Source: Youxingia wuxianensis
Lineage (GTDB): Bacteria; Bacillota; Clostridia; Oscillospirales; Ruminococcaceae
Reading direction: 5' to 3'
Length of the DNA: 64,000 bases
NCBI RefSeq assembly: GCF_014385085.1
Contig: NZ_JACRTD010000002.1
Location: 327,531-391,530 of the forward strand
A model generated the notes under the pieces. It had not been told where the DNA came from, ran no database searches, and worked only from the letters and a program-made list of their open reading frames with translations. Shown one piece after another: positions 9,001 through 16,365 of the stretch. The translations under genes and the position numbers were made by a program. Each line of letters opens with the position of its first letter. Position 1 is the stretch's first letter.

Positions 9001-11506
9001 GGGCGATGAAAATAACCCGCTGCCGAGCACCCAGCGCTTTGTTGTTGGCGGAACCGCGACAGATCCGACCGATCTGCCGAGTCTGCCGGAAGGAAAAGTT
9101 CTGGACGGATGGTATACCGATGAAGATTGTACTGTAGAATACAACTTCAGCACAGCGGTAACAACAGATATTACTTTGTACGCGAAGATGGTGCAGACCT
9201 ACAGCGTAACCTATGACGCTAACGGCGGCAGCAATCCCCCGCAGGACAATGACAGCTATACAGAAGGTGAGACAGTCACTGTACTGGGACAGGGCGATAT
9301 GACCAACGGAGATATGGTATTCGACGGTTGGTTTACAGCGGCAGAAGGCGGCAGTGAATATGGTTCCAGCTTCTTGATGCCTGCAAATGATGTCACCCTT
9401 TACGCTCATTGGAGAGCTAACACCTATCCGGTGAAGGTGGAATATCGTCTTGGCACAGCGAATGGTCCATCGGCAGGAGCTACTGTAACTCTGGCAGATG
9501 AATATGCCTTTGGAACTACTTTGGCTTCTATTGTCGATGCTGATCCGGCGGTAGTAGAGGCGGATCTCTATTATGACACTCATAAAGCAGAATATGGTCA
9601 TGGCGTAATCCAGTCTCCAGGTGCAGCGACAGTAGGCGCTGGTGAAAACATCATTATCGTTGTTTACCCGCAGCTGGAGATGGTAAATGTTGACTTTGTG
9701 ATTGTGGGCGATGAAAATAACCCGCTGCCGAGCACCCAGCGCTTTGTTGTTGGCGGAACCGCGACAGATCCGACCGATCTGCCGAGCCTGCCGGAAGGAA
9801 AAGTTCTGGACGGATGGTATACCGATGAAGATTGTACTGTAGAATACAACTTCAGCACAGCGGTAACAACAGATATTACTTTGTACGCGAAGCTGGTACA
9901 GACCTACAGCGTAACCTATGACGCTAACGGCGGCAGCAATCCTCCGCAGGACAATGACAGCTATACAGAAGGTGCGACAGTCACTGTACTGGGACAGGGC
10001 GATATGACCAACGGAGATATGGTATTCGACGGTTGGTTTACAGCGGCAGAAGGCGGCAGTGAATATGGCTCCAGCTTCTTAATGCCTGCAGATGATGTCA
10101 CCCTTTACGCTCACTGGTCGAATCCAGTACCAGAAGAAATTTCTTACACGATCGTATACTACTATGACGGTCAGCTGGATGAAACCAAAACAGAGAATCT
10201 GAGCGGAGCTATCGGCGATGTTATCGAAGATTATCCGAATAAGGATGAAGACGGAAAATATATAGAAGATCCGGATACCCCGTATGAAAACTTCCCCCTG
10301 ACTTTGGCGGAAGAGATGCAGGATAGTGAAATCCGGGTATACTATATCACCAATGAAAATCCAGAAGCGGATGGTACGATCGAAATTGATCATGTGTACA
10401 GATACAATTCCAATTCTCATACTGTAAATGAAGAGAAGAATGCAGACTTTGGTGAAATTGATATCCATGACCTTCTGAAACTTCGTTCCCCGAAAGACAA
10501 AAAGATTTATAAGTATGTAAGTGCAAGCGTTGTACGAGTAAAGCTAGACGGGGAAGAAGAGCTGGCGGAAAAAATGGAAGAGTTTGATGAAGAAGCTTTG
10601 CCAGAAGAAGGCGAAGACACCGAAGGCAGCGGCACTGAAGGCAGCGGCACCGAAGGCAGCGGCACCGAAGGTAGCGGCACCGAAGGTAGCGGCACTGAAG
10701 GCAGCGGCACTGAAGGCAGCGGCACCGAAGGCAGCGGCACCGAAGGTAGCGGCACCGAAGGTAGCGGCACTGAAGGCAGCGGCACCGAAGGCAGCGGCAC
10801 TGAAGGCAGCGGCACCGAAGGTAGCGGCACCGAAGGTAGCGGCACCGAAGGTAGCGGCACTGAAGACAGCGGCACCGAAGGTAGCGGCACCGAAGGCAGC
10901 GGCACCGAAGGTAGCGGCACTGAAGGCAGCGGCACCGAAGGTAGCGGCAGCGAAGGCGGCAGCACCGAAGGCAGCGGCAGCGAAGGCGGCAGCAGCGAAG
11001 GCAGCGGCACCGAGGGCGGCAGCGGCGAAGGCGGCGGCAGCGATAAGAGTGTGCATTCTGGAGTTATCGGAAGCGATGTAAAATCCGATATTGTTGGAGC
11101 AAACGATGAGGGTGCTGACCAAAACAAGGGCAAAAATAATGATCTTCAGATCATAGTAGAAAAAGCAGAGCCTGAAAGAGTCGTTCTCGATGGAGATACC
11201 TTCATATTTGAAGAAGGCTATGCATATACCGTAACCATCAACTATAAGCGCACAAGCAGCACTCCTGGCGGCGGCGGTGGCGGCGGTAACGATGACGACG
11301 ATCCGGACAATACCCCGACTACAACAATTCCAGATGAACCGGTTCCGTTGGCCCCTGTGCCAAACTTAGTAACTATCATTGATGAAGAAGTGCCTCTTGG
11401 AGCTCTTCCGAAGAGCGGCGGCAACGGCGTAAAAACTGCTGGCCAGGTAGGATTCTTAGGTTTGGTGGTAGGCTCATTGTTAAAACTCTTCAAGAAAGAA
11501 GACTAA
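6083..11506 (+). CDS. Giant VWA-domain repeat adhesin with LPKSG sorting signal
   Basis: An 1807-residue secreted surface protein. Residues 1-24 form a signal peptide ending in SVFA. A von Willebrand A domain follows, with the metal-binding DQSGSMS at residues 81-87, then a pilin-like beta domain near 340-440. From about 805 to 1345 come Listeria-Bacteroides (InlB B) repeats of the YDANGG...DGWYT...LYAHW type, partly in two nearly identical 235-residue copies. Residues 1513-1622 are 22 pentapeptides (21 TEGSG, one TEDSG), followed by a looser Gly/Ser/Glu tail and a GGGGGGG linker. The C-terminus has LPKSG (1775-1779), a short hydrophobic stretch and KKED, a variant LPXTG signal for sortase anchoring. 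It probably binds host or cell-surface ligands at the end of a flexible stalk. Confidence 0.9.
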   Translation: MKRFLSVVLAIIVLVTMLPVSVFATEPAAGDSLEWDNPGSLKLTKTATADPQDAHSFTVTLTIEGKDKASASPADVVILIDQSGSMSRTDMSRAKAAAKTMIDSLMPNSYSQTQVAVVPFDTRARDALLGGFVDYTKREQLKAQIDNGSVISNDPPNSYNTNTQDALHSARSLLATQPSTHQKFIVVLSDGAPTQSFKATRNSAVAYDGFLEAQINFGSGRRPDWRPFKDNFRITEFDYSTMLGDGNSYELGRYQKYYADTNRKFYVDDNGIATISEAYLAKAEGATIYSIGLGLGTTGTAYYTMLNCATSAAHVKNATDNSELQKIFSDIAGEISNAATNGVVTDPMGEYFDYVAGTVTTSNGVTPTFNSSSETFTWNVGTITEGTPVTMSYKVTVPEDKKALLQNNDPNQLYPTNLRTYLTYTDVYGTENSVKDFPIPEVPLPNDRGTITIKGYLVNEDGVLVAPNGSLLTDAADAQRYDLAAPVGEAVRYVNPYDGPLKGSYAFYFNGTAGYRPSYYTVPVFDTPTGYVLYNPSQTTTNVTVGADNVNAIAWFPFVKLQYGDLQVSHKIGSADAVIDAQQSQEDLDIDTPVTVNALAADDSSLNGHVLSEVWINGVKQATATQTVNTTITTDPTTVLFVYAAKSNLSVDIRYVDQAKVKSDGTYAEADDISTKIIRTGTFDTAYEVTEKIIPGYDFVRTDDLNNGKFADPSQTVYVVYKAREDTAYKVNHFKQVSSATGELSYPRIPNKVEDKTGTTGGQTEAAAWQPFLTEGYVLAGAITQQVIKGDGSTEINVYYNLVAHNVTYDANGGSNPPVDADTYYNGETVTVKSDAGMTFAGHTFDGWYTAAQGGTEYNSTFTMPNNNVTLYAHWKTNNYPVKVEYHLGTANGPSAGATVTLADEYAFGTTLASIVDADPAVVEADLYYDTHKAEYGHGVIQSPGAATVGAGENIIIVVYPQLEMVNVDFVIVGDENNPLPSTQRFVVGGTATDPTDLPSLPEGKVLDGWYTDEDCTVEYNFSTAVTTDITLYAKMVQTYSVTYDANGGSNPPQDNDSYTEGETVTVLGQGDMTNGDMVFDGWFTAAEGGSEYGSSFLMPANDVTLYAHWRANTYPVKVEYRLGTANGPSAGATVTLADEYAFGTTLASIVDADPAVVEADLYYDTHKAEYGHGVIQSPGAATVGAGENIIIVVYPQLEMVNVDFVIVGDENNPLPSTQRFVVGGTATDPTDLPSLPEGKVLDGWYTDEDCTVEYNFSTAVTTDITLYAKLVQTYSVTYDANGGSNPPQDNDSYTEGATVTVLGQGDMTNGDMVFDGWFTAAEGGSEYGSSFLMPADDVTLYAHWSNPVPEEISYTIVYYYDGQLDETKTENLSGAIGDVIEDYPNKDEDGKYIEDPDTPYENFPLTLAEEMQDSEIRVYYITNENPEADGTIEIDHVYRYNSNSHTVNEEKNADFGEIDIHDLLKLRSPKDKKIYKYVSASVVRVKLDGEEELAEKMEEFDEEALPEEGEDTEGSGTEGSGTEGSGTEGSGTEGSGTEGSGTEGSGTEGSGTEGSGTEGSGTEGSGTEGSGTEGSGTEGSGTEGSGTEGSGTEDSGTEGSGTEGSGTEGSGTEGSGTEGSGSEGGSTEGSGSEGGSSEGSGTEGGSGEGGGSDKSVHSGVIGSDVKSDIVGANDEGADQNKGKNNDLQIIVEKAEPERVVLDGDTFIFEEGYAYTVTINYKRTSSTPGGGGGGGNDDDDPDNTPTTTIPDEPVPLAPVPNLVTIIDEEVPLGALPKSGGNGVKTAGQVGFLGLVVGSLLKLFKKED
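8720..10117 (+). repeat. 705-bp tandem duplication inside the adhesin gene
   Basis: The segment 8720-9424 is repeated at 9425-10117 with an offset of exactly 705 bases (235 codons). Over nearly 700 bases I see only about ten substitutions, for example CATCTTGG against CGTCTTGG and GCAAATGATG against GCAGATGATG. The unit encodes one YPVKVEY...LYAK segment plus one InlB B-type repeat. The frame is kept, so the duplication lengthens the protein without breaking it. Confidence 0.93.
10619..11042 (+). repeat. 15-bp minisatellite encoding TEGSG pentapeptides
   Basis: Positions 10619-10948 hold 22 consecutive 15-base units (ACCGAAGGCAGCGGC and close variants), with synonymous changes scattered between units and one Gly-to-Asp change in unit 17 (10859). 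A degenerate tail of SEGGS, SEGSG and GEGGG units runs to about 11042. Gain or loss of units keeps the reading frame. Confidence 0.95.
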
Positions 11507-11537
11507 TTTTCTAGTGTATTCCAAAACCCTATTTATA

Positions 11538-11575
11538 GATAAGGGACCATCAAGCTAGCTTGATGGTCCCTTATC
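11538..11575. terminator. 38-bp perfect palindrome between convergent genes, likely terminator
   Basis: A 17-bp arm (GATAAGGGACCATCAAG), a self-complementary CTAG loop and the exact complement. It sits between the adhesin stop and the convergent HD-domain gene. Neither side has a long T-run, so termination in both directions is likely but not certain. Confidence 0.6.
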
Positions 11576-11577
11576 AA

Positions 11578-12237
11578 TTATAAAACAATCTGTTCATTAA
11601 TGACTAAATGAAATTGCAGTTTTAATAACTCTGCGGCCTTACGGCATAAAAGCATGCGCCCTAAGAATATTTCAAAATAATCCATAACCGCAGAAATATG
11701 TGTATCAATATGGATAGAAAGAATAATGGCGGTTTTTTCATCGTTGATTTCTACCGAGCTATCCTCCACTGCGTAATTCACCCGGTCATGAATATCAAAG
11801 GTAGACATGTCGTTGTTTCTTACTCGGCTGCGGCGTACGTCTGTTTTATCTGCCAAAATTAAAGCGGCGGCCACTGGGTTTACAGCTACGGCAGTACCTT
11901 CGTCATGGTTTCCAATAGCGCCGATAATGGTGGCCAGCTCCTCTGCATCCGCTCCCATTTTATCCAGAATACGAAATGCCATGATCGCTCCGCTTTGGGC
12001 ATGATCGGTACGGTTGATTACATTGCCAATATCATGCATATATCCGGCAATTTTCGCTAATTCTACTTCACGGTCGGAATATCCCAATTCCTTGAGGATT
12101 TCTCCCGCTTTTACCGCTACTTTCATTACATGGGCAAAACTGTGCTCTGTATATCCGAGGACGATCAGAGCTTCATCTGCTTTCCTTATGTAAGTTTTAA
12201 TCTGTTCATTTTTAATAATTTCTTTAAAAGTCAGCAT
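11578..12237 (-). CDS. HD-domain phosphohydrolase
   Basis: A 219-residue protein with the metal-dependent HD fold: His32 (EHSFAHV), His68-Asp69 (YMHDIGN), a later NHDEG and an ADKTDVRRSRVR segment. This family cleaves phosphate esters, often nucleotides, in the cytoplasm; the actual substrate is unknown. ATG 12237 is the start because AGGAG lies a few bases upstream; an in-frame start 33 bases further out lacks a site. A terminator separates it from the pilus operon upstream, so it is probably its own unit, ending against the adhesin terminator. Confidence 0.83.
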   Translation of the reverse strand: MLTFKEIIKNEQIKTYIRKADEALIVLGYTEHSFAHVMKVAVKAGEILKELGYSDREVELAKIAGYMHDIGNVINRTDHAQSGAIMAFRILDKMGADAEELATIIGAIGNHDEGTAVAVNPVAAALILADKTDVRRSRVRNNDMSTFDIHDRVNYAVEDSSVEINDEKTAIILSIHIDTHISAVMDYFEIFLGRMLLCRKAAELLKLQFHLVINEQIVL

Positions 12238-12300
12238 AAAATTACTCCTAAAATAACGTAGTATTATCATTTTATCCCGTTTATGTAAAAATTACAACCA

Positions 12301-12333
12301 AAAAATCCTTTTGGAACCACCAAAAGGATTTTT
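12301..12333 (-). terminator. Terminator of the pilus-like operon
   Basis: A 14-base arm (AAAAATCCTTTTGG), a five-base loop and its exact complement, giving a T-run on the minus strand just past the pilT-like gene. Confidence 0.8.
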
Positions 12334-12373
12334 TATAATTATATTATGAAGATTTGCAATTTATATAGACTTT

Positions 12374-13441
12374 TTATGATATTCCGGCTAATTTTTTCTT
12401 CAGCATATCTGGATTGGCGCTGTAAACCAACGCGTCTTTGTCACTGATCAGACCATTCTTTACCAAGTTTAACAGACTGGTATCCATACTAATCATACCG
12501 CTGTCAGCGGAAGAATAAATAACCGTATCAATTTGATGTACCTTATTCTCTCGAATCATATTCCGGATAGCGCCGTTGACCTGCATAATTTCAAATGCCG
12601 CAACCTCCTCCTGACGGGTGCCGGGGATCAGCTGCTGAGAAACGACCGCTTGTAAAACCATAGAAAGCTGCACACGAATCTGTGATTGCTGGTTAGGAGG
12701 AAAAGCGTCGATCACACGGTCGATAGTATTGGCAGCGCCTACTGTGTGTAAAGTAGAAAGCACCAGATGGCCTGTTTCCGCCGCAGTCATCGCCGTACTG
12801 ATTGTGTTATGATCCCGAAGCTCTCCCAACAAGATAACATCTGGGGATTGACGCAGCGCCGCCCGCAGGGCGGTCACATAACTTTCTGTATCCGTAGAAA
12901 TTTCACGCTGACTGACAATACTTTTTTTATGGCTGTGCAGATATTCAATAGGATCTTCCAAGGTAATAACATGACTGTTCCTGGTATTGTTAATCAGATC
13001 GATCATACAGGCAAGAGTAGTAGATTTGCCGCTTCCTGCAGGGCCGGTGACCAGTACAAGGCCCTTTTTCTTCTGTGCGAGATCTAATACGATTTGAGGA
13101 ATCCCTAAAGTCTGTGGATCGGGAAGCGCGAAACTCACTACGCGGATTACCGCAGCCAAGGTTCCTCTCTGTTTATAAGTATTTACCCGAAAGCGGGAAA
13201 TTCCTTTTAAAGAAAAGGAAAAGTCATCATCTCCACAGGAAATCAGTTTTCCAATATCCCGATTACCCGCGAAGGTATAAATATCATTGATAATTTTCTC
13301 CGTATCTACAGGCTTTAACATCTCTTCTCCTTGGGAAGAAATATACCCTTGCGTTTTATAAGACAAGGGAAGCCCTGGGATGATAAAAATATCAGAAACC
13401 TGCTTGTCTACAGCTTCCTTCAGAACAGCAATCGTTTCCAT
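12374..13441 (-). CDS. pilT: PilT-type pilus retraction ATPase
   Basis: A 355-residue secretion ATPase of the PilT/GspE superfamily. Seen: Walker A GPAGSGKST (133-141), Asp box TLEDPIEY (Glu162/Asp163), Walker B VILLGELRD (202-210), His box with His225 and His232, and AIRNMIRE (291-298), close to the AIRNLIRE motif that marks PilT as the retraction motor. It would be a hexameric cytoplasmic ATPase acting on the PilC-like protein of the same operon. It is the last gene of the operon. No PilB-type extension ATPase is encoded in the window, so either it lies elsewhere or this motor does both jobs. Confidence 0.92.
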   Translation of the reverse strand: METIAVLKEAVDKQVSDIFIIPGLPLSYKTQGYISSQGEEMLKPVDTEKIINDIYTFAGNRDIGKLISCGDDDFSFSLKGISRFRVNTYKQRGTLAAVIRVVSFALPDPQTLGIPQIVLDLAQKKKGLVLVTGPAGSGKSTTLACMIDLINNTRNSHVITLEDPIEYLHSHKKSIVSQREISTDTESYVTALRAALRQSPDVILLGELRDHNTISTAMTAAETGHLVLSTLHTVGAANTIDRVIDAFPPNQQSQIRVQLSMVLQAVVSQQLIPGTRQEEVAAFEIMQVNGAIRNMIRENKVHQIDTVIYSSADSGMISMDTSLLNLVKNGLISDKDALVYSANPDMLKKKLAGIS

Positions 13442-13459
13442 TGCATACTTCCTTCCGAT

Positions 13460-13921
13460 TTAAGATAGGGGAGGCAAAGCAGAAAAACCGTTTTCGCCAG
13501 CCCAAAGGTTGAGACTGTCGTCCTGGGACCACTCTTGCGTATTAACTACCTGCCAGCGGATAATATCTATTCTGCCGTTGGAATACTCCACCTCAATTTC
13601 CAAATTTTTAGAGGTATTGATAGGTACTTGCCGCTGGAAAACAGAACCTTGGGACGTCCAGCCCAACTGAACCGCAGCAGCGGAAATTTCTTGGGAAGAA
13701 ATAGAGTTTAAGGCTTCCTCCAACTGAGCGACACATTCCACTCCCCGGCTGTCGGCTGCATAATATTCTTCCACTGCTTGCGCGGTACGCCGGGTCAGTT
13801 TATAATCACTGTTGGCTGAAACAAGGGAAAGGGTAGCAAACGCGGTGAGACACAATACTACAAATACAACCAAGATAGACGAAGCGCCTACGCTGATACC
13901 AGTACTGCGTTTTCTTTCCAT
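13460..13921 (-). CDS. Bitopic pilus-operon protein, unknown function
   Basis: A 153-residue protein with a short basic N-terminus (MERKRSTG) and one membrane segment at about residues 13-35 (SSILVVFVVLCLTAFATLSL), then an extracytoplasmic domain. It starts behind AGGAGG with an eight-base spacer. The N-terminus has no Glu5 pilin signature, so it is not a standard type IV pilin; it resembles minor pilin-like or TadE-like components in layout only. It lies 18 bases before pilT and 27 after the pilin-like gene, within a tight operon, so a structural role in the surface machine is likely. Confidence 0.75.
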   Translation of the reverse strand: MERKRSTGISVGASSILVVFVVLCLTAFATLSLVSANSDYKLTRRTAQAVEEYYAADSRGVECVAQLEEALNSISSQEISAAAVQLGWTSQGSVFQRQVPINTSKNLEIEVEYSNGRIDIIRWQVVNTQEWSQDDSLNLWAGENGFSALPPLS

Positions 13922-13948
13922 TGTTATAGCCTCCTTTGCTATCTAAAT

Positions 13949-14383
13949 TCACTGGAGCAATAGTTTATTTACCGTAAGATCATAAATAGGTGCGTCAGTA
14001 TTTTTTTCAGTATCAATGACCACAAGTGCGGCAGTTAGAATGCTCTCTGTTTTCTTTAAGGTGATGTCCATACGATAAGAGCAGTCTTGAGAACTGGCCA
14101 TACGCTGCCAATCTTTGTCGTAAAAAACACTGTAGCCGTTTTCTGAAGGAACGGCTCCCAGCAGCTCGCTTAATTTTTCAGAAGAAGCATCCGTCCCCTT
14201 GATGGTTTCTGCTGCAGATTGAGAAATAAAAACTGCCTGACTCAAATCGGTGCTTGCTTTTGCCGTAAGGTGAGCGTGGACGAATAAACGCACGCAAATA
14301 GCGCTCGCAATGGCAAAGAATAATATCATAATGATCAGCTCTATCAGAAAAAGTCCTGACTTTAAAGAACGCCGGCTTCTCAT
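13949..14383 (-). CDS. Type IV pilin-like protein
   Basis: A 144-residue protein with a class III signal: a basic leader (MRSRRSLKSG) followed by LFLIE, so that Gly10 would be at -1 and Glu15 at +5 after cleavage, then a hydrophobic helix (LIIMILFFAIASAICVRLF). This is the pattern a prepilin peptidase processes and that lets pilins stack into a fibre. Start ATG follows AGGAGG by eight bases. It is the only protein of the operon with the canonical +5 Glu, so it is the best candidate for the pilin. The globular part is short and not assigned to a subfamily. No peptidase gene is in the window. Confidence 0.8.
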   Translation of the reverse strand: MRSRRSLKSGLFLIELIIMILFFAIASAICVRLFVHAHLTAKASTDLSQAVFISQSAAETIKGTDASSEKLSELLGAVPSENGYSVFYDKDWQRMASSQDCSYRMDITLKKTESILTAALVVIDTEKNTDAPIYDLTVNKLLLQ

Positions 14384-14409
14384 CGTCCATTCCTCCTTTC
14401 AGATGCAAA

Positions 14410-14895
14410 CTATACCGCACACCGGGGAGAGAGTATAAGGGAAACCTCCTGCTCCTTGCTATCTTTGATAGAAAGGAACAACAGACCGTCTTCTGTCTGT
14501 TCGATGCTCATTTCGCAGTGAGACATAATCGTCTCTCCATCTTCGGGAGAAGGGGTGTAGTCTTTGGAAACAAACAACTCTTTGAGCTCCCCTTTAGAAA
14601 GATAGATTAAAGTTTGATAGGTGTCTCCGGCAGTTTCCTGCTCTAAAACCAGGGCATTGGAGTCGCCGAAACTATCCAGATAAACCGCCCCTTGGCTGTC
14701 ATGCTGCCGTACTTTTTCACTAAGGTAGGTAAGGGTAGTGCGAGCATCGTAATTATCATTCATACGAACAACAATATCTTCATACACATTTACGCCGATC
14801 ATAACCACGAACAGGGAAGAAGCAGCCAGCACACAAAACAGCGCCAGAATAAACAGGATATCTATCGCGTGCCGCCGGGACTTGACAGGTGTCAT
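14410..14895 (-). CDS. DUF4860-like bitopic protein
   Basis: A 161-residue protein with one membrane helix at about residues 12-35 and an extracytoplasmic domain ending in VSLILSPRC. I relate it to the DUF4860 family found in the same clostridial pilus-like operons; this comes from recall of the pattern, not from a search. The start is ATG 14895, placed six bases after GGGGGAGG; an earlier in-frame ATG at 14916 has no site. Function unknown; by position it is likely a minor structural subunit. Confidence 0.72.
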   Translation of the reverse strand: MTPVKSRRHAIDILFILALFCVLAASSLFVVMIGVNVYEDIVVRMNDNYDARTTLTYLSEKVRQHDSQGAVYLDSFGDSNALVLEQETAGDTYQTLIYLSKGELKELFVSKDYTPSPEDGETIMSHCEMSIEQTEDGLLFLSIKDSKEQEVSLILSPRCAV

Positions 14896-14923
14896 AAAAA
14901 ACCTCCCCCTTTCCATGTAAAAG

Positions 14924-15265
14924 TCAGTCTCTATTTTTCTCTAAAGAGAATACCTGAATTTGGGGCATTAAATTGGATCCTACCGATTGATAATGCACCA
15001 GATACCGCTGTGGATCCACCCGTAGACCATAATGCTCTTCCAAATAAGAGAAACTCTGAGGATAATGTCCTTCAATAGCATAACATTGTACAGTTGCTCG
15101 GCGGATTGCCTGTTCGGTAGACTTCAGCTGCTCTTCCTGTACTGTCTCACTAACATTTTCCAACCCTAAAGAGAAGATGATCAATATGGCCACAAAAAAC
15201 GCCACAGGCAGCAAGAAATCCCAAAGGACGCCAGGACTTCGCTTTTTTCCAAACCGATGAAACAC
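14924..15265 (-). CDS. Small bitopic protein of the pilus-like operon
   Basis: A 113-residue protein starting at GTG 15265 behind AAAGGAG. It has a basic N-terminus, one membrane helix at about residues 16-35 (FLLPVAFFVAILIIFSLGL) and an outer domain with a helix (residues 37-55) and a short sheet part ending in IQVFSLEKN. No prepilin Glu5 motif is present. The family is not recognised. It sits 18 bases after the PilC-like gene and 28 before the DUF4860-like gene. Confidence 0.7.
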   Translation of the reverse strand: MFHRFGKKRSPGVLWDFLLPVAFFVAILIIFSLGLENVSETVQEEQLKSTEQAIRRATVQCYAIEGHYPQSFSYLEEHYGLRVDPQRYLVHYQSVGSNLMPQIQVFSLEKNRD

Positions 15266-15283
15266 TACAGTCCGCTCCTTTCT

Positions 15284-16339
15284 TTAACCAATCGAGGACA
15301 TAATCCCCATCAATGGCAGCATTACGGAAAGCAGAATCATACCTACAATAATAGAAAGGATCGCAACCAGCGTAGGCTCTAATACAGAAATTAAGCCGTC
15401 GATCTGTTCGCCAACCTCTATTTCATACCGGTCGGCGATCTTTTTCATAACCCCGTCCACAGAACCGGTTTTAAAACCTACAGAAATCATACGGGCATAT
15501 ACCGCCGGAAAAATTCCGGCCTGGGTCAGCGCCTCGGAAAAAGAAGTTCCTCCTGCGATATTTTCCTGACATTGAGCAACCTTACTTTTTATATGCTCAT
15601 CTTCCACCAGTTCTTTGGCCATGGATAGGGAATCATCCACATCCAGTCCGCTGGAAAGCATCAGCGCCATGGCGCTGGCAAACCGGCCGGCGGAAATTTT
15701 CTCCGCCAGTTTACGGGTACCTGGAAAACGGTGGAACAACCCAGCAAAAAAATGCGCGCCGCCGCTGGTTTTGCGTACAATCAACATCACAATAACGACA
15801 ATCGCCAATAAAGCGATTATTACAGCGGAATAACGGTTTAACACCATACCGAACCGCATGATTCCTTGGGACATAGAGGACATCTGGCTTCCCAGCTGTG
15901 CAAATACCTCGTTGAAGATAGGAAGTACCTTGATAATCAAAATACCGATTACCACTAACATCATAATGATCATCAGCGCAGGATAGGTTACTGCGCTTTT
16001 TATGCTTTTGGAGATAGCCTCGTTACGCTCATAATAGTCTGAAAGGGAATCCATAACTTCTTCCAGCCGTCCGGACTGTTCGCCGATATGTACCATATCC
16101 AGCATATATTTTGGGAAAACGCCGGCCGCCTCCAGGCAGGTGGAAAACCCTTCGCCTATCTGGGCGTGCTCCCGGATAATTTTTAATATTTCCTCCCCAA
16201 AGGCATTTTGGTTATCATCCTCCATAATGGAAATGCCTTCCTGAACTGAAATCCCCGCTTTTAAAATCAGGGAAATTTGAGAGCAGAAAGCGGACAATTC
16301 CGAAGGGGACAAAGGACGGCGGTTATTTTGTTTAGCCAT
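15284..16339 (-). CDS. Type II secretion F / PilC-family inner membrane protein
   Basis: A 351-residue protein with the two T2SSF repeats of the PilC/GspF family. The first repeat starts near residue 10 (LSPSELSAFCSQISLILKAG) and the second near 205 (RFASAMALMLSSGLDVDDSL). Each is followed by long hydrophobic helices (AVTYPALMIIMMLVVIGILI; TLVAILSIIVGMILLSVMLP). Glycines of the DMVHIGEQSGRLEEVM and ISVGFKTGSVDGVM motifs are conserved. It forms the membrane platform that the ATPase turns to add or remove pilins. ATG 16339 is used because AGGAG lies eight bases upstream; a GTG 18 bases earlier is in frame but has no site. Confidence 0.92.
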   Translation of the reverse strand: MAKQNNRRPLSPSELSAFCSQISLILKAGISVQEGISIMEDDNQNAFGEEILKIIREHAQIGEGFSTCLEAAGVFPKYMLDMVHIGEQSGRLEEVMDSLSDYYERNEAISKSIKSAVTYPALMIIMMLVVIGILIIKVLPIFNEVFAQLGSQMSSMSQGIMRFGMVLNRYSAVIIALLAIVVIVMLIVRKTSGGAHFFAGLFHRFPGTRKLAEKISAGRFASAMALMLSSGLDVDDSLSMAKELVEDEHIKSKVAQCQENIAGGTSFSEALTQAGIFPAVYARMISVGFKTGSVDGVMKKIADRYEIEVGEQIDGLISVLEPTLVAILSIIVGMILLSVMLPLMGIMSSIG

Positions 16340-16365
16340 GGGACCACTCCTTTTCACAATCAGGA

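Noticed and set aside
8417..9601. A 394-codon minus-strand frame within the adhesin.
   Set aside because: It mirrors the duplicated repeat (its segments repeat with the same 705-base spacing), has no start site and unlikely composition rich in Cys, Ile and Arg.
10619..10948. CRISPR-like appearance of regular repeats.
   Set aside because: The units are contiguous with no spacers, in frame, and encode a protein stalk.
10507..11133. Long open frames on both strands across the TEGSG repeat (Pro/Ser/Val-rich, Ala-rich and Lys/Ala-rich proteins).
   Set aside because: They are by-products of the 15-bp repeat, which keeps all frames free of stops; no ribosome sites, and the adhesin frame covers the region.
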